A stretch of DNA of 64,000 bases from Brachyhypopomus gauderio (taxonomy: Eukaryota; Chordata; Actinopteri; Gymnotiformes; Hypopomidae), in NCBI RefSeq assembly GCF_052324685.1, contig NC_135223.1:4881213-4945212 (forward strand). Reading direction: 5' to 3'. The notes beneath the pieces are model-generated. The model was not told the DNA's origin and searched no databases. It saw only the letters and a program-made list of their open reading frames with translations. Shown piece after piece: positions 24,185 through 35,053 of this stretch; position 1 is the first letter of the stretch; every line of letters starts with the position of its first letter. A program made the position numbers and the translations under genes.

Positions 24185-25688
24185 TCAAGCATTATGTAAG
24201 CGCTCACGGAATGTACTGACATAATCCAGTATGTTCTGTGGCTTACGATTCTCGTTCAGTAATGACTCTTTGAGAACCTTTAAAGGACCTCGGACTGTAT
24301 GAGCAAATATTAGCTGAGCAGGACTGAATCCTAAGGATTCCTGAACAGCCTCACGAACAGCAAAGAGCACCAAAGGTACCCCCTCATCCCAATCTCAGCC
24401 TGTTTTCAAACAGTACTTACGAAGCATAGACTTCAAAGACTGGTGGAAGCGCTCTAACGCACCCTGTGACTCAGGATGATATGGGCTTGAGACATGATGA
24501 GTGATGTGTAATGTTGCTAAAACTTGTGAGAACAGTTTAGTTTAGATAAAAAATTTGAGCCCTGATCAGTCTGTACAGTCTTGGGTAAACCAAATGTGCT
24601 AAAATACTTAATCATCGCTCTAATTACAACTGGAGTAGTGATTTTCCGCAACGGAATAGCTTCTGGAAATCGAGTCGCAGCGCACATAATTGTCAACAGG
24701 TACTGATGTCCAGCTTTCGTTTTAGGCAACGGACCTACACAATCGACCAACACCCTCTCAAATGGTTCACCAATCGCAGGAATAGGACAGAGAGGCGCCG
24801 GAGGAATAACCTGATTAGGCTTCCCAACACGTTGACAAACATGACAAGACCGACAAAAATCCGCAACATCTTTCCGAAGACGAGGCCAAAAAAAATGACA
24901 AAGAACACGCGAGTATGTTTTAGTAATCCCCAAATGACCTGACCAAGGGTGTTCATGTGCCAGTCGCAATATGTGTTGTCTGAAAGGTGTAGGAACAACA
25001 ATCTGATAAACACTATGTGCCTCAGACGCAGCGCGAGGAGACCACTTCCTCATCAACACATCCTGATCAAAAAAATATGCAGTTTGCTTGTCAGCAAGAC
25101 ACTCTATGCTACTTGCATCCAAGAAGTATTTCTCTAATCCAGCATCGGCTTTCTGGAATTCAACAAGCTGATCACAACTCACAATCTCATCGGCAATATC
25201 TAACCCCTCATTCACATTATGCTTTGTGTGAAGTGTCGGTGAAGCTGACTCGGCAGTATGTAACGATCTCTCGTTGACCAAGAAAGTATCGGACAAATCA
25301 ATGATGTCTCTCAACTTTCGAGATTGAGCGCGTGTCACCATGCAAGCTGGAAACACAGAGTGGTCATCTAACTCAGGGTTTACACTCACAGGGTTGTCAA
25401 TAACCTCCAACACTGGAAGCACTTTACCTCCTGCAATGTCATTTCCCATTATAAACGTAACACCTTCGATTGGTAACGCAGGACAAACTCCGACTCGATA
25501 GATTCCTGTAGCTAAACTCGATGACAATGAAATGCGATGCAAAGGGACCTTGATATATTTCATTGCGATACCACGACAAAAGACATATGAACCGCAAAAT
25601 GACCGATCCGAGAAGGGCATCTCACCAGCTAAAACAAAAGATTGCGTAGCACCCGTATCACGCAAGATTGTAATTGGATACGGAGTGT
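24185..25688 (-). pseudogene. Protease-integrase of Gmr1-like element (broken)
   Basis: The protease carries ILRDTGATQSFV (catalytic DTG). The integrase zinc-binding part shows HPWSGH and CRSCHVCQR (HHCC). The catalytic core has VDCVGPL and TDQGSNF; the third acidic residue (SQGALERFHQ) is found in another frame. Breaks are a frameshift near 24530 and a TGA at 24395-24397. The C-terminal part resumes with VLFAVREAVQESLGFSPAQL to 24185, in frame with RT. The upstream end is cut by a DNA transposon at 25689. Confidence 0.88.
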
Positions 25689-26591
25689 CCCAGCTGGCAC
25701 ACGACCGACCTTCAACGTTGAAATGTGGTTGAAATATAGTTGAAATACTGTCTGTTGTTGTTTCAACGTTGAAACAACGTTGAATCAACGTTTAATGTTA
25801 AATGGTTGCGCAAACGTTGAACTATTAACGGTGAATCAACGTTTAATGTTAAATGGTTGCGAAAACGTTGAACTATTAACGGTGAATCAATGTTTAATGT
25901 TAAATGGTTGCGCAAACGTTGAACTATTAACGGTGAATCAACGTAATATCTTCAACCTGCCTTTGTATTACCAAAAAACACATACAATAAAAAAGTACAA
26001 ACAACACTTTGGCATTGGCTGAGGGTTTTGAAAGAGGTATTAATTATTATTAGTAGTAGTAGTAGTAATAATAATAATAATAGAATTTTTTTTTTATTAA
26101 TTCGTCCAAAAACGTCGTCAAAAACAGGCAGGTATTAACCAGGAAGACAACATCAGGCAATTAAATAGTTTTAAATGTTTTGAGGCAGAAACAAAACTTC
26201 GCAATGACAAATTAACAGGTTTAAAGAGAGCTTGCAGCGTAGTTGTGGCCTGGCGGTTAGGGAGCTGGTCTTGAGACCGAATGTCGTGGGTTCGAGTCCC
26301 AGACTTGAGGCCATGACTGAGATTGTGTGGTGGTTCTCCGAATTAAATGAAAGACTAAAAAAAATAAAATTGTTCTTTTTTTCATTATGGCATACAGTTG
26401 TTTTTTTCCTCTCTCCCATGCAATTTTGAGCATCATGAACGTGAATTTTATGGTTTATTCAAGGTTGAATGTATGACGTTGAAACGACGTTGGCATATCA
26501 ACGTTGATTCACCTTTCAAAATCGACACAAAATCCAACGTTGATTCAACCATCACTTTCGACGTTGATTCAACGTTGAAATGCCTGCTGGG
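25689..26591. mobile_element. Non-autonomous TIR DNA transposon inside the gypsy element
   Basis: The ends are CCCAGCTGGCA at the left and TGCCTGCTGGG at the right, with many TTCAACGTTGAA-type palindromes just inside. It is flanked by GTGT on both sides (25685-25688 and 26592-26595), consistent with a 4-bp target duplication. It interrupts pol between the zinc knuckle and the protease. It contains about three copies of a 51-bp repeat (25782-25938) and a tRNA-like SINE head. No transposase is encoded. The superfamily is unassigned. Confidence 0.75.
26241..26330 (+). mobile_element. tRNA-derived SINE fragment
   Basis: An internal Pol III promoter is visible: box A TGGCCTGGCGG (26246-26256) and box B GGTTCGAGTCC (26289-26299), with a plausible anticodon arm (GGTCTTGAGACC) between them. 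The sequence after it (CCATGACTGAG) recalls fish SINE bodies. A true tRNA gene is unlikely, as there is no acceptor stem or CCA-end context and it lies inside a transposon. Confidence 0.6.
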
Positions 26592-28035
26592 GTGTTCGCT
26601 ACCTTCAACCGATATAGTTCCTCGGGTGATGAACGGCTGGTAACTTGGGTCTGGCTTACCAGGCACCACAGAACTCGCTAAACTCGTAACACGCGTCTTT
26701 ACCAAAGCAACGCTCTGGTTTGGAGCAGTATTCGGGTTTCTCCGTTCATTTTTGCGCTTCAACACAGGGCAATGTGCAATCAAATCACCGGGTTTACGAC
26801 AATAAAAACACTCATCAAATAAACGAGCAGGTTGTGTGGGTTTAGGTCGCCGTTCATGTTTCGTGGGTAACTCTGATTTACTCTTTAAACACAACTTTAT
26901 GCGTTAAAACGTACTCATCAGCAAGATTCGCTGCCTCAGACAAAGATGACACTTTACGTTCGTTAAGATACACAACTACACGCTCAGACAAACAGTTTTT
27001 AAACTCTTCTAGGAGAACTAGTTCACGCAGAGAAGCAAAATCAGCAAACACTTTGCTTGCGGTGCACCACTTATCCAGTAAAATCTCTTTCTCCCTGGCA
27101 AACTCCACAAACGTTTGAGTCATACTTTTCTTATGAGTCCGGAATTTCTGTCGATATGCCTTGGGAACGAGTTCGTACGCACGCAATATAGCGGCTTTAA
27201 CTAACTCGTATTGCAGACTATCCTGCAAGGGCAAGGACGAGCAAACCTCCTGAGCCTTACCTATTAATTTGCACTGCAATAAAAGTGTCCAAACCTCTTT
27301 AGGCCAATTCAAAGTAGTAGCAATACGCTCGAATACACTAAAATAGGTATCGACCTCGGATTCCCTAAAATTCGGTACTAAAGCAATATATTTACTTACG
27401 TCAAATATAGGCTGACTGCCAGTAGGATGAGCAGAAACAGAAGCCAAACCCGTTGTTGGAGTTGACGCTGGGGAAGAAGGAGTTACCGGTGCGATGTCTT
27501 GCTGGGCTACGGGAGGAGAAGCAATTTTCATTGCCTGCAATTCTAACTCCCGTAACCGTATCTCGCGGTCTACCTCAATCTCCATCTTCCGAACAGCCAA
27601 CCTAAAATCCATTTCTGCTTGACGTTCCTGTGCCTTCTCCTGTGCCTGCAATTGAAGACGCGCAACACGAACCTTAACACGGGCCTCATCACGTGACCCC
27701 GACATAGAGGGAGAGTAAGGATCAAAACGAGGCAAAGTCGCTCTACCAGCCACTTCTGGCGCAACATGCTCCTCGGCTAAATCAGGTGTAATCACCTTTT
27801 CTGACTCGATCCGCTCCATAACGTTAGTGTGAACAGACAGAGGACTACCCACAACACCCAACTCCCTCAGTCTAGCAACAATTATACCCCTGATGTCTGC
27901 CTTAGTAGCCTGCGTAACAACCTGAATATGGTAGTGTGCAGCAATTGCCAATAAATCGTCCTTACGGCATTTCTCAATGTCCTCCAAAGTAGGAGCAGCA
28001 ACAAACGCCTGCAAAGAGAAAGCTGCGGCCGCCAT
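26592..28035 (-). pseudogene. Gag of Gmr1-like element (frame-broken)
   Basis: The ATG at 28035 (MAAAAFSLQAF) lies about 110 bases after the primer-binding site. A 385-codon frame has a Glu/Arg-rich coiled-coil middle (around QAQEKAQERQAEMDFRL) and a capsid-like domain ending KVVFKE at 26878. The following zinc knuckle (CFYCRKPGDLIAHC) lies in another frame starting about 26894. In the knuckle the usual His position is D and an H stands next to the last Cys, so metal binding may be altered. The frame change may be an indel or a programmed shift near GTTTAAAG. Confidence 0.8.
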
Positions 28036-28143
28036 ACCGCTGGTTTACATACGCAGTTCCAGATCAGATCCACTAACCGACGTGTAGATAACCCAAAAGG
28101 TATATCCAGAGCAACTCTATCCCCTTAAGTCCCAAAGAAAAGA

Positions 28144-28161
28144 ATCCCGGACGAGCCCCCA
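28144..28161 (-). other. Primer-binding site, tRNA-Pro type
   Basis: On the minus strand the 18 bases read TGGGGGCTCGTCCGGGAT. This is complementary to the 3' end of tRNA-Pro and is the primer-site sequence well known from gammaretroviruses such as murine leukaemia virus. It lies next to the right LTR end (CGTAACA, then a TA spacer), which fixes the element's 5' end and orientation. Confidence 0.9.
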
Positions 28162-28162
28162 T

Positions 28163-28547
28163 ATGTTACGACCCCACGATGTCATGGGTCTAGGTTTGGG
28201 GTGTGGGGCAGTAGCATGCCGGTGGTGGACAAGATGTAATAAAAGAAGAACGCAGAAACCAGTTGGATGCGTTAAAAGAACTCTTTACTGCCGAGTGGTA
28301 ATGAAGAAAAGAGCCTTTACGCAGCAAACACTGAACACACTGAACAGACACATACATACAACCACACACGATTAACCATAAATCAACCAACCAAGGAAAG
28401 GAGCAGTAGACGGCACCAAAGAAAAGAAACAAACAAAAACCCACTACACTACGGTAACAAAGCAAAACTTACCCCTTACAGAAAAGAAAACATACCTACT
28501 GCTCTAACTAATCTCAAACAAAAATACACAAACGGTGCCCGCCTCTA
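28163..28547 (-). repeat. Right (5') LTR of the gypsy element, 5'-truncated
   Basis: It ends CGTAACA beside the primer-binding site. It matches the left LTR core from 28229 to 28547 and then stops abruptly into unrelated DNA (after CTCTATAC). It therefore lacks the roughly 410-bp start seen in the left LTR. The last 66 bases next to the primer site are unique to this copy and represent the authentic LTR end. Confidence 0.75.
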
Positions 28548-29620
28548 TACATTCATATTACATTCTCGATTTTGTGGTTGATTCAACTCTGGAACATTGT
28601 TTCCCAGTGGAAGACCTAACTGAAACCAAAACTTCCCTAAAATAGGGAAATGGTCATTTTGTCTGACTCATCAGTTCTCTTTCTTCTCAATCGACTTATA
28701 TTTTGTTAGATACAGTTACATGCATATATATCTATGGGACACAAACACTGAGCTGTATTCAGTACCACAGTAGAACTTTCATGTTTACCTCTGGGGCAAC
28801 CCCTAATCTCAACACTAGGGGAGCACAACCTCGCTCCAGAGACCCAACTAATTGAAGTCTCCTCTTCCTGGTGGCTTAATTTGACACACACATCTCCATG
28901 CATCTCTTCCATTCTCTCTCCCTTTGCAAAGTATTGTCAGGGTTTCCTGGACTACTGTGGAGGTTGACGTCACACCTCCAAAACTCCCCCCCCCACGCCA
29001 TGTCCAGGTTAGCATGAGTGCCGGAGGCCCCAAAGAGGCGTGATTTACGTCTCTTGTTTACTCTGCTGCTGCCTTCGCTGAACACTTGAGCTTCGTAATC
29101 TAGGTTCACTTGACACGTCGTGACTGCCGCAAGGGTTGTGCGCCTCTCGATTTTTGTGCGTGCGAAGTTACAAGGTGGAATTTATGCACTTGTGCGGCAC
29201 TTTGAAGGTCCATTTTCAGTATTTTCCAGCACCTTCAGCTTGATTTACATATTTATACAAATACACATATATTCGAAATTATTCCAAATAATTCGCTTTT
29301 TAGCCTATCTCATTAAAAGAGATGGTACAGTGTTTGGTAACAGCAGAAGAGCTCAGTAAGCACGACACGTGCTTATTAGCTGGCAATAAAGGCGACGTGC
29401 TGACTAATCATCTGTCCATTTTTATAGTGTAGTGTTTTTATAGGGTAAGGGCATTTAATGAGGGTAAACGCAGGGCAGTAGGCTCACCCTTAGAATCCGA
29501 CGGACGGATTTTACGTCCAAAATACACCTCGTTTTCTCAGCTAAATGAAGGCGAATTTGTACTTCTGCGTCAAACCTACGACGTAGCGGGACATAGGTTA
29601 TCTGTTTTTTGGTTACGAAG
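28548..29620. other. Spacer right of the gypsy element
   Basis: I see no gene and no clear repeat family; only short open frames are present. Confidence 0.4.
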
Positions 29621-29639
29621 TGTTAACCCCAGTTTTTTA

Positions 29640-29959
29640 AGTAAATACAGAACACTTGTATTTGTAATCTTTGACATCTTTGATTTGTAAGTGATATATA
29701 AAAACAATTGATAATCAAACTTTGATGGCTTTCTTTAATTAATTCAAAACACAATACTTGTACTTTTTACTTTCAGTACTTGAGTAATACATTTTAGACT
29801 AAACTACTTGCAATACATAAGTACAAAAAATGCTGAATACTTCTGTACTTCTTAAGTAAATTTATTAAAGAACACTTCAACTTCTACTCAACTCAATTTT
29901 TTGATAGAGTACTTGTACTTTTACTCAAGTATGGGTCTTGAATACTTTATACAACACTG
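29640..29959 (-). mobile_element. Tol2-like hAT end fragment
   Basis: On the minus strand the segment begins CAGTGTTGTATAAAGTATTC and continues with alternating AGTACTT and ACTCAAGTA motifs, the style of Tol2/hAT subterminal regions. Only one end is visible. No transposase is seen and the other end was not found. Confidence 0.5.
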
Positions 29960-30480
29960 CACCTCAGTCACCAAGTCGGCCAATGTTCCCAGCCCCAGTC
30001 TTGTCTCTGTCCAGTCCCCAGAGGTCCCATCTCCAGTTTGTTGTGCCTGTCCCCCTTGTTCTGTTTCTGTTCCCGTCCCATCCATTTCTGTCCCTGGTCG
30101 TGTCAGTCCTTGCGTGCCCCAGTGTGGCATGCTTGGGGGGGGTGTTCTGTCACGTATGGATCCAGTCCTTCTATCACTCCTGTCCATGTTTTCCATGTAG
30201 CCACATCTGGATCTGTTCCTGTCCATGTCTTCTGTTGTTCCTCACCTTGTCATGTCTGTCCTGCCTCCTTTGTTGCTCTCAGGTGTTTCTGGTTTAGGTT
30301 TAATTTGTTTGGTACTTACACTCCCAGTGTTTCAGTCCCTCTTGGTAAGTCATTGTGTTAGTAATCCCTGGTTTATAGTACTACTGGTCTGTAAGTTGTT
30401 CCTGTGTTTTCTCACCCTCGTTCCTAGTTCTTGTATTTGTTATATTCTTGGTCGTTTGTTATCTGAGTTATCCTGTCGTT
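29960..30480. other. Pyrimidine-rich repetitive spacer
   Basis: CCTGTCC/TGTTCC-rich sequence giving several overlapping Ser/Pro/Val-rich open frames in all frames. It looks like degraded interspersed repeat sequence; I cannot assign it. Confidence 0.35.
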
Positions 30481-30484
30481 GGTT

Positions 30485-33400
30485 TCAAGGATTCAAGGAT
30501 TCAAGGAGTTTTTATTGTCATTCGCATCACATTTGCATGGGGTGGAACGAAATTTTTTAACTCAAGGTCCCGGTAATACAAATAAACATTAATTATCTAA
30601 AACAATTTAAGTAAAACAATTTAAAGTAATTTAAAGTAAAGAGCAGTAATGGAAGCGAGAATATGTATATATACACTATATACACACAGGGCATAATTTA
30701 AGCGCAAAACAGTAAGTCCACAATAGCAGCAACATGTTGTAAAGTGACCAGAGTTCAATAAAGTGACCACAGTGAGTAAAGTGACTTGAACAGTAAGTGA
30801 CTTGAACAGTGTCAGAGCAGTGAGTTTGTTAGGTGGAGTTAATGAGTCTCACAGCTTCCGGAATGAAACTGTTCCTCATTCTGGTTGTCCTACACTTTAT
30901 GCTCCTCAGGCTTCTGCCTGAGGGGAGCGGGACAAAAAGTGAGTGAGCTGGGTGTGTGGGGTCCCTCATGATGCGGGTGGCCCTCTTCCTGCATCTGGAG
31001 ATATAAATGTCCATGGTGGTGGGGAGGCTGACTCCAACAGTCCTCTGTGCAGCCTTCACCACTCTCTGTAGGGCTTTCCTCTCAGCAGCAGAGCAGTTTC
31101 CGTGCCACACGTTGATGCTGGAGCACAAGACGCTCTCCACCACACACCTGTAGAACGTGGTGAGGACTGAGCTCCCCAGACCAGCTCGTCTCAGCCGCCT
31201 GAGGAAGTACAGTCGCTGATGAGCTTTCTTCACCAGACTAGAGGTGTTGTTGCTCCAGCTGAGGTTGTTGCTCAGGTGAACACCCAAGTATCTGTAGCTG
31301 GAGACAATCTCCACCTCTGATCCTCCGACATGCAGGTGTGTGTATGTGTGACTGCCCTTTCTGAAGTCCACAATCATCTCCTTTGTCTTACTCACGTTGA
31401 TGCAGAGGTTGTTGTCACTGCACCAACTCTCCAGATGTTCCACCTCCTGTCTATAGTTGGACTCGTCGCTGTTTGTGATGCGTCCAACCACAGCTATGTC
31501 GTCCACAAACTTCACAATATGACAGCTCGGATGGGTAGGTGAGCAGTCATACGTGAGCAGTGTGAACAGGAGGGGGCTCAGCACGCAGCCCTGAGGTGAG
31601 CCAGTACTGAGGGTGATGGTGGAGGAGATGATGTTGTGGATCTTCACTGACTGTGGCCTGTTAGTCAGGAAGTCCAGGACCCAGTTGCAGAGGGAGGAGT
31701 TTAGTCCAAGTGAGTAAAGTTTGTTTACCAGTGTTTGAGGAATCACTGTATTAAATGCTGATGTGAAGTCCATGAAAAGCATACGTACATAGGAATCCTT
31801 ATGCTCCAGGTGGGTGAGTGCATTGTGGACCGGTTCTTCCTGTAAGCATACTGGTGTAGATCCACATTGACGTTGATGGTGGCTCTGATGTGTGTCATGA
31901 CCAGTCTTTCAAAGCATTTTGCGATTATCGGTGTGAGGGCTACTGGTCGATAACCATTCAGACCGGTCACTGTGGAGCTTTTGGGTACCGGGACAATGGT
32001 GGCAGCCTTCATGCAGGTGGGTACAGCTGCCTGGGTGAGGGGAGCATTAAAGATGTCTGCTAGAACATCTGAAAGCACTCCGGCACATTGTCATAGTACC
32101 CGTCCGGGGATGTTGTCCGGGCCAGCAGCTTTCCGGGGGTTGATCCTTCCGAGGGTCCTCCTTACTTCCGCTGAAGTCACGCTGAAGGGTTCTTCTCCAG
32201 GTGAGGTGGGGAGTCTAGTGCTGGAGGGGGGGGGGGGGTGTCTGGGTCCTCAAACCGGGCATATAATTTATTGAAGGCTTCCGGCAGGGAAAGATCGTGC
32301 ATCTTTGATTTTGTAGTCTGTGATGCACTTAATGCCCTTCCATATGCTCCGTGGATCCTGGGATGAAAAATGTTCCTGGATTTTCTGAGCATAGGAAGTT
32401 AGCTTAGCTCTCTTGACTCCTGTGTCCAGCTCTCTTCTAGCCCTCCTGAGTTCCAGTGAGTCACCGGACCTGAAGGCAGCATCCCTGGTTTTCAGCAAGG
32501 AACGCACCTCTGCATTCAGCCAGGGTTTCTGGTTCGGGTAGCAGGTCACGGTCTTTGTGGTGGTGACGTCCTCTACATATTTGCTGATGTACCCGAAGAC
32601 AGCAGATGTGTACTCCTCCAGGTCTAGCTCCCCTTCACTCTCAGCAGCGTCCCTGAAGACCTGCCAGTCCGTGCAGCCGAAGCAGTCCTGCAGCACAGCG
32701 TCTGCATCGCTAGGCCACACTGTGATGGTCTTCTGTGTGGGTCTGGAGCATCGCAGTCGGGGGTGGAAAGCGGGGGCCATCATTATAGATATGTGGTCTG
32801 AGAGCCCAAGGTGGGGGAGGGGTACGGCTCTGTATGCGTACTTGATGTTGGTGTAGACACGGTCTAGTGTATTGTCTCCACGTGTTGGAATGTTCACATG
32901 TTGGAAAAAACGTGGGAGACGGTCAGTAAGATGTACGTGATTAAAATCACCTGCAACCACGTAGAACGCCTCCGGATGCTTATTCTGAAGAGAGCTGATG
33001 TTGTCATGGAGCTCCTTCAGTGCGATGTTAGCGTTAGCATCCGGTGCTATGTAAACAGCAATGATAAACACAGCCGTGATCTCGCGGGGCAGATAATGTG
33101 GTCTGCACTTTACAGTCAGCTGTTCTGCAGCCTCAGAGCACTGTCTGTTTACCACTACACAGTTTGTGCACCAGCGATTGTTCACATAAACACACACGCC
33201 TCCTCCCCGTGTTTTAGATGAGCACTGGTCCCGGTCTGCTCGGAAGAGCTGCCGGTCGGTGAGCTGAAGTGCAAAGTCGGGAATGTTGTCCTTTAACCAA
33301 GTCTCTGTAAGACATATCACCGCACAGTTCCTCATCTCCGCAGAAACATTCATCCTCAGCCGCAGAAGGTCCAGTTTGTTATCCAGAGAGCGGATGTTGG

Positions 33401-33585
33401 ACAGGAATAAAGACGTATCGGGAGTCGGTTAGCTTTAGCCTGGCAAGCACTCCTCCGCGCACCCCCGTTTCTGCAGCCGCTGACAGCGCCTCCTCCTGCT
33501 CTTTGTTTAGCTGGGACAAGCCGCTGTCCGGAGGAGCTGAAGTCTGCCCAGCGTGGCTCGGAGATTATTGTCAATTGTTGCCGCT
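30485..33585 (-). mobile_element. APE-type LINE (L2/CR1/Rex-like), frame-broken
   Basis: A minus-strand non-LTR retrotransposon. Endonuclease (about 33400-32700): LTETWLK, AGDFNHVHL and LSDHISIM match the conserved blocks; the extreme N-terminus is in another frame. Reverse transcriptase (about 32080-30829): [32 protein letters not shown], and FVDDIAVVG, where the usual motif is FADD. A C-terminal domain ends near [12 protein letters not shown]. Frame changes occur near 33355, 32270 and 31760. The 3' end has ACAATAAAAACTCC followed by an ATTCAAGG-type 8-bp repeat tail (30485-30508). Exact clade is not certain. Confidence 0.8.
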
Positions 33586-33713
33586 GTTGTAGACAGTGAT
33601 GCCGGTAACGCGTTACTTACTGTAGTCAGACTACTTTTTTCAGTAACGAGTAGTCTAACGCAACTACTATTTAAAAACTAGTAGTCAGTTTAAAGTTACT
33701 TATCTAAAACATC

Positions 33714-34040
33714 GTGCGTTACTATTTCTGCATTTCGGGGGAACGTACGTTATATTTATTCATTCTTATTTTTTGGCTACACGTTTCGTACGCGGTTACG
33801 TCATCTCTGCTCTGCGCCAAAGTCAGATGGAAGGAGAGGTTCGCCTTTAGCAGCTGGAAATACAGGCATTATTTTGATTTTATTTCGGCTAAGGAAGACA
33901 ACATTAAGGTCCGTTGTACACTCTGTCCTGGCGACAGAGTGCTGTCTACTTTCAAAAACACAACGTCAAACCTGAAAAAAAAAAACCGGGGCTTGGCGGC
34001 GAACGTAAATTGTTACCGGGCGGGGTGTAAAATGGACTAA
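33714..34040 (+). pseudogene. hAT transposase BED-finger fragment
   Basis: The frame reads WKYRHYFDFI, then VRCTLCPGDRVLSTFKNTT and SNLKKK. This is a BED-type zinc finger: the aromatic residues and C..C are present, but the following H....H is lost by a frame break after LKKK. The rest of the transposase is missing. Confidence 0.6.
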
Positions 34041-34190
34041 ATTCAGTATTATATCGCGATCGATCGATCGCCGGTGGTTGGCGCCAGAGCGAACTAGTAA
34101 CTCATTGAATCATAGATGTGGATCAGAGGTCAATAAACTAGATTTTTTTTTCGCGTGAGATATCGGAAGTGTGGCGTGTAAGCGTGTGAA

Positions 34191-35044
34191 CAGTGGCGGA
34201 CTTAGCAATTTGGAGGCTCAAGGCGAATTTAGCTAGGGGGCCCATCAACATTAATATACGAGAAATAAGTTCAGGTTCACACTACAAGACTTTAGGCTGG
34301 TTTTTCAGTCGCCGCCTGTTTTTGTAGATCGCCGACAGAAACTGTGGTCGGACGCAAATCGGGGATCATTCGGCGCTCGCTCAGTCGTGTAGTGTGAACT
34401 GCTGAAAGACGCTCGCCGAGCCGTCGCAGAGTGGTCGCCAACTCATCGCAGACGACCGGCAGATATCTAGCATGTTTAATATCTAGCATGTTTCATATCT
34501 AGCCCAGTCGGCGACTGTGAGTCAACAGCAGCGTCTAGCTTCATACAACTTTACTACAAGACTGTGTTTAAGTTATTGTGACAGCACTGGAGAAATAGTG
34601 CGATTGACTATATCTATGTTCACTGCAACGGAGAGATGAAATAATTCTGGCAATTTGGGACTATGGAGTGGTTAAACGGTAAAAAAAAATAATAATAATA
34701 ACGAAAATGTGGAGTACGTTGTTTTTATTTTCTTCGTGGTGTTGCTGGTTCTCGAGAGTGTTTCATTTTCGTGTTCTCGTGTTTTTGGACGGCAGCCAGA
34801 TGAGTCGGCGATTCCCCAGTCGTTCGTGAGCCCACGTCACCGATCAGTCATGTAGTGTGAAAGCCACAACAACTGAAAGACTTGCGATTACAGCACAACC
34901 AGTCGTGTAGTGCGAACGGCACAAAAACCTGATGACTGAAAAGTCGTGTAGTGTGAACCTGGCTTTAGCTAGACAAGGGGGCCCTACAGTGGGAGGGGCC
35001 CAAGGCAATTGCCTAGCAACGCCTCTATGCAAAGACCGCCTCTG
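34191..35044. mobile_element. Nested MITEs inside the hAT element
   Basis: The outer element ends are CAGTGGCGGACTTAGCAA and the reverse complement of CAGAGGCGG. Inside it, about 34271-34962 has ends CAGGTTCACACTACAAGACTT and the reverse complement of CAGGTTCACACTACACGACTT, and carries several internal GTCGTGTAGTGTGAA copies, in Harbinger-like MITE style. Neither encodes protein. No convincing target duplication was found for the outer element. Confidence 0.55.
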
Positions 35045-35053
35045 CGCATATAT

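Larger units (their letters stand above)
22654..28162 (-). mobile_element. Gmr1-like Ty3/gypsy retrotransposon internal region (gag-PR-IN-RT-RH)
   Basis: A minus-strand LTR retrotransposon. The order from 5' to 3' is gag, CCHC-like knuckle, aspartic protease, integrase, reverse transcriptase, RNase H, then LTR. Ordinary Ty3/gypsy elements have integrase last. Integrase before reverse transcriptase is known in the Gmr1 group of fish and other deuterostomes. Integrase and RT are separated only by one in-frame TGA (about 24185-24187) with no intervening sequence, so the order is native and not a rearrangement. The copy is dead: a gag/knuckle frame break, an inserted DNA transposon, an integrase frameshift and two nonsense codons. 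No envelope gene is present. Confidence 0.85.

Noticed and set aside
26241..26320. True tRNA gene
   Set aside because: Boxes A and B are present but a paired acceptor stem is not seen, and it lies inside a transposon; a SINE head fits better.
22654..28162. Endogenous retrovirus
   Set aside because: The tRNA-Pro primer site is like that of gammaretroviruses, but RT and RNase H are of Ty3/gypsy type, integrase precedes RT and no envelope gene follows RNase H.
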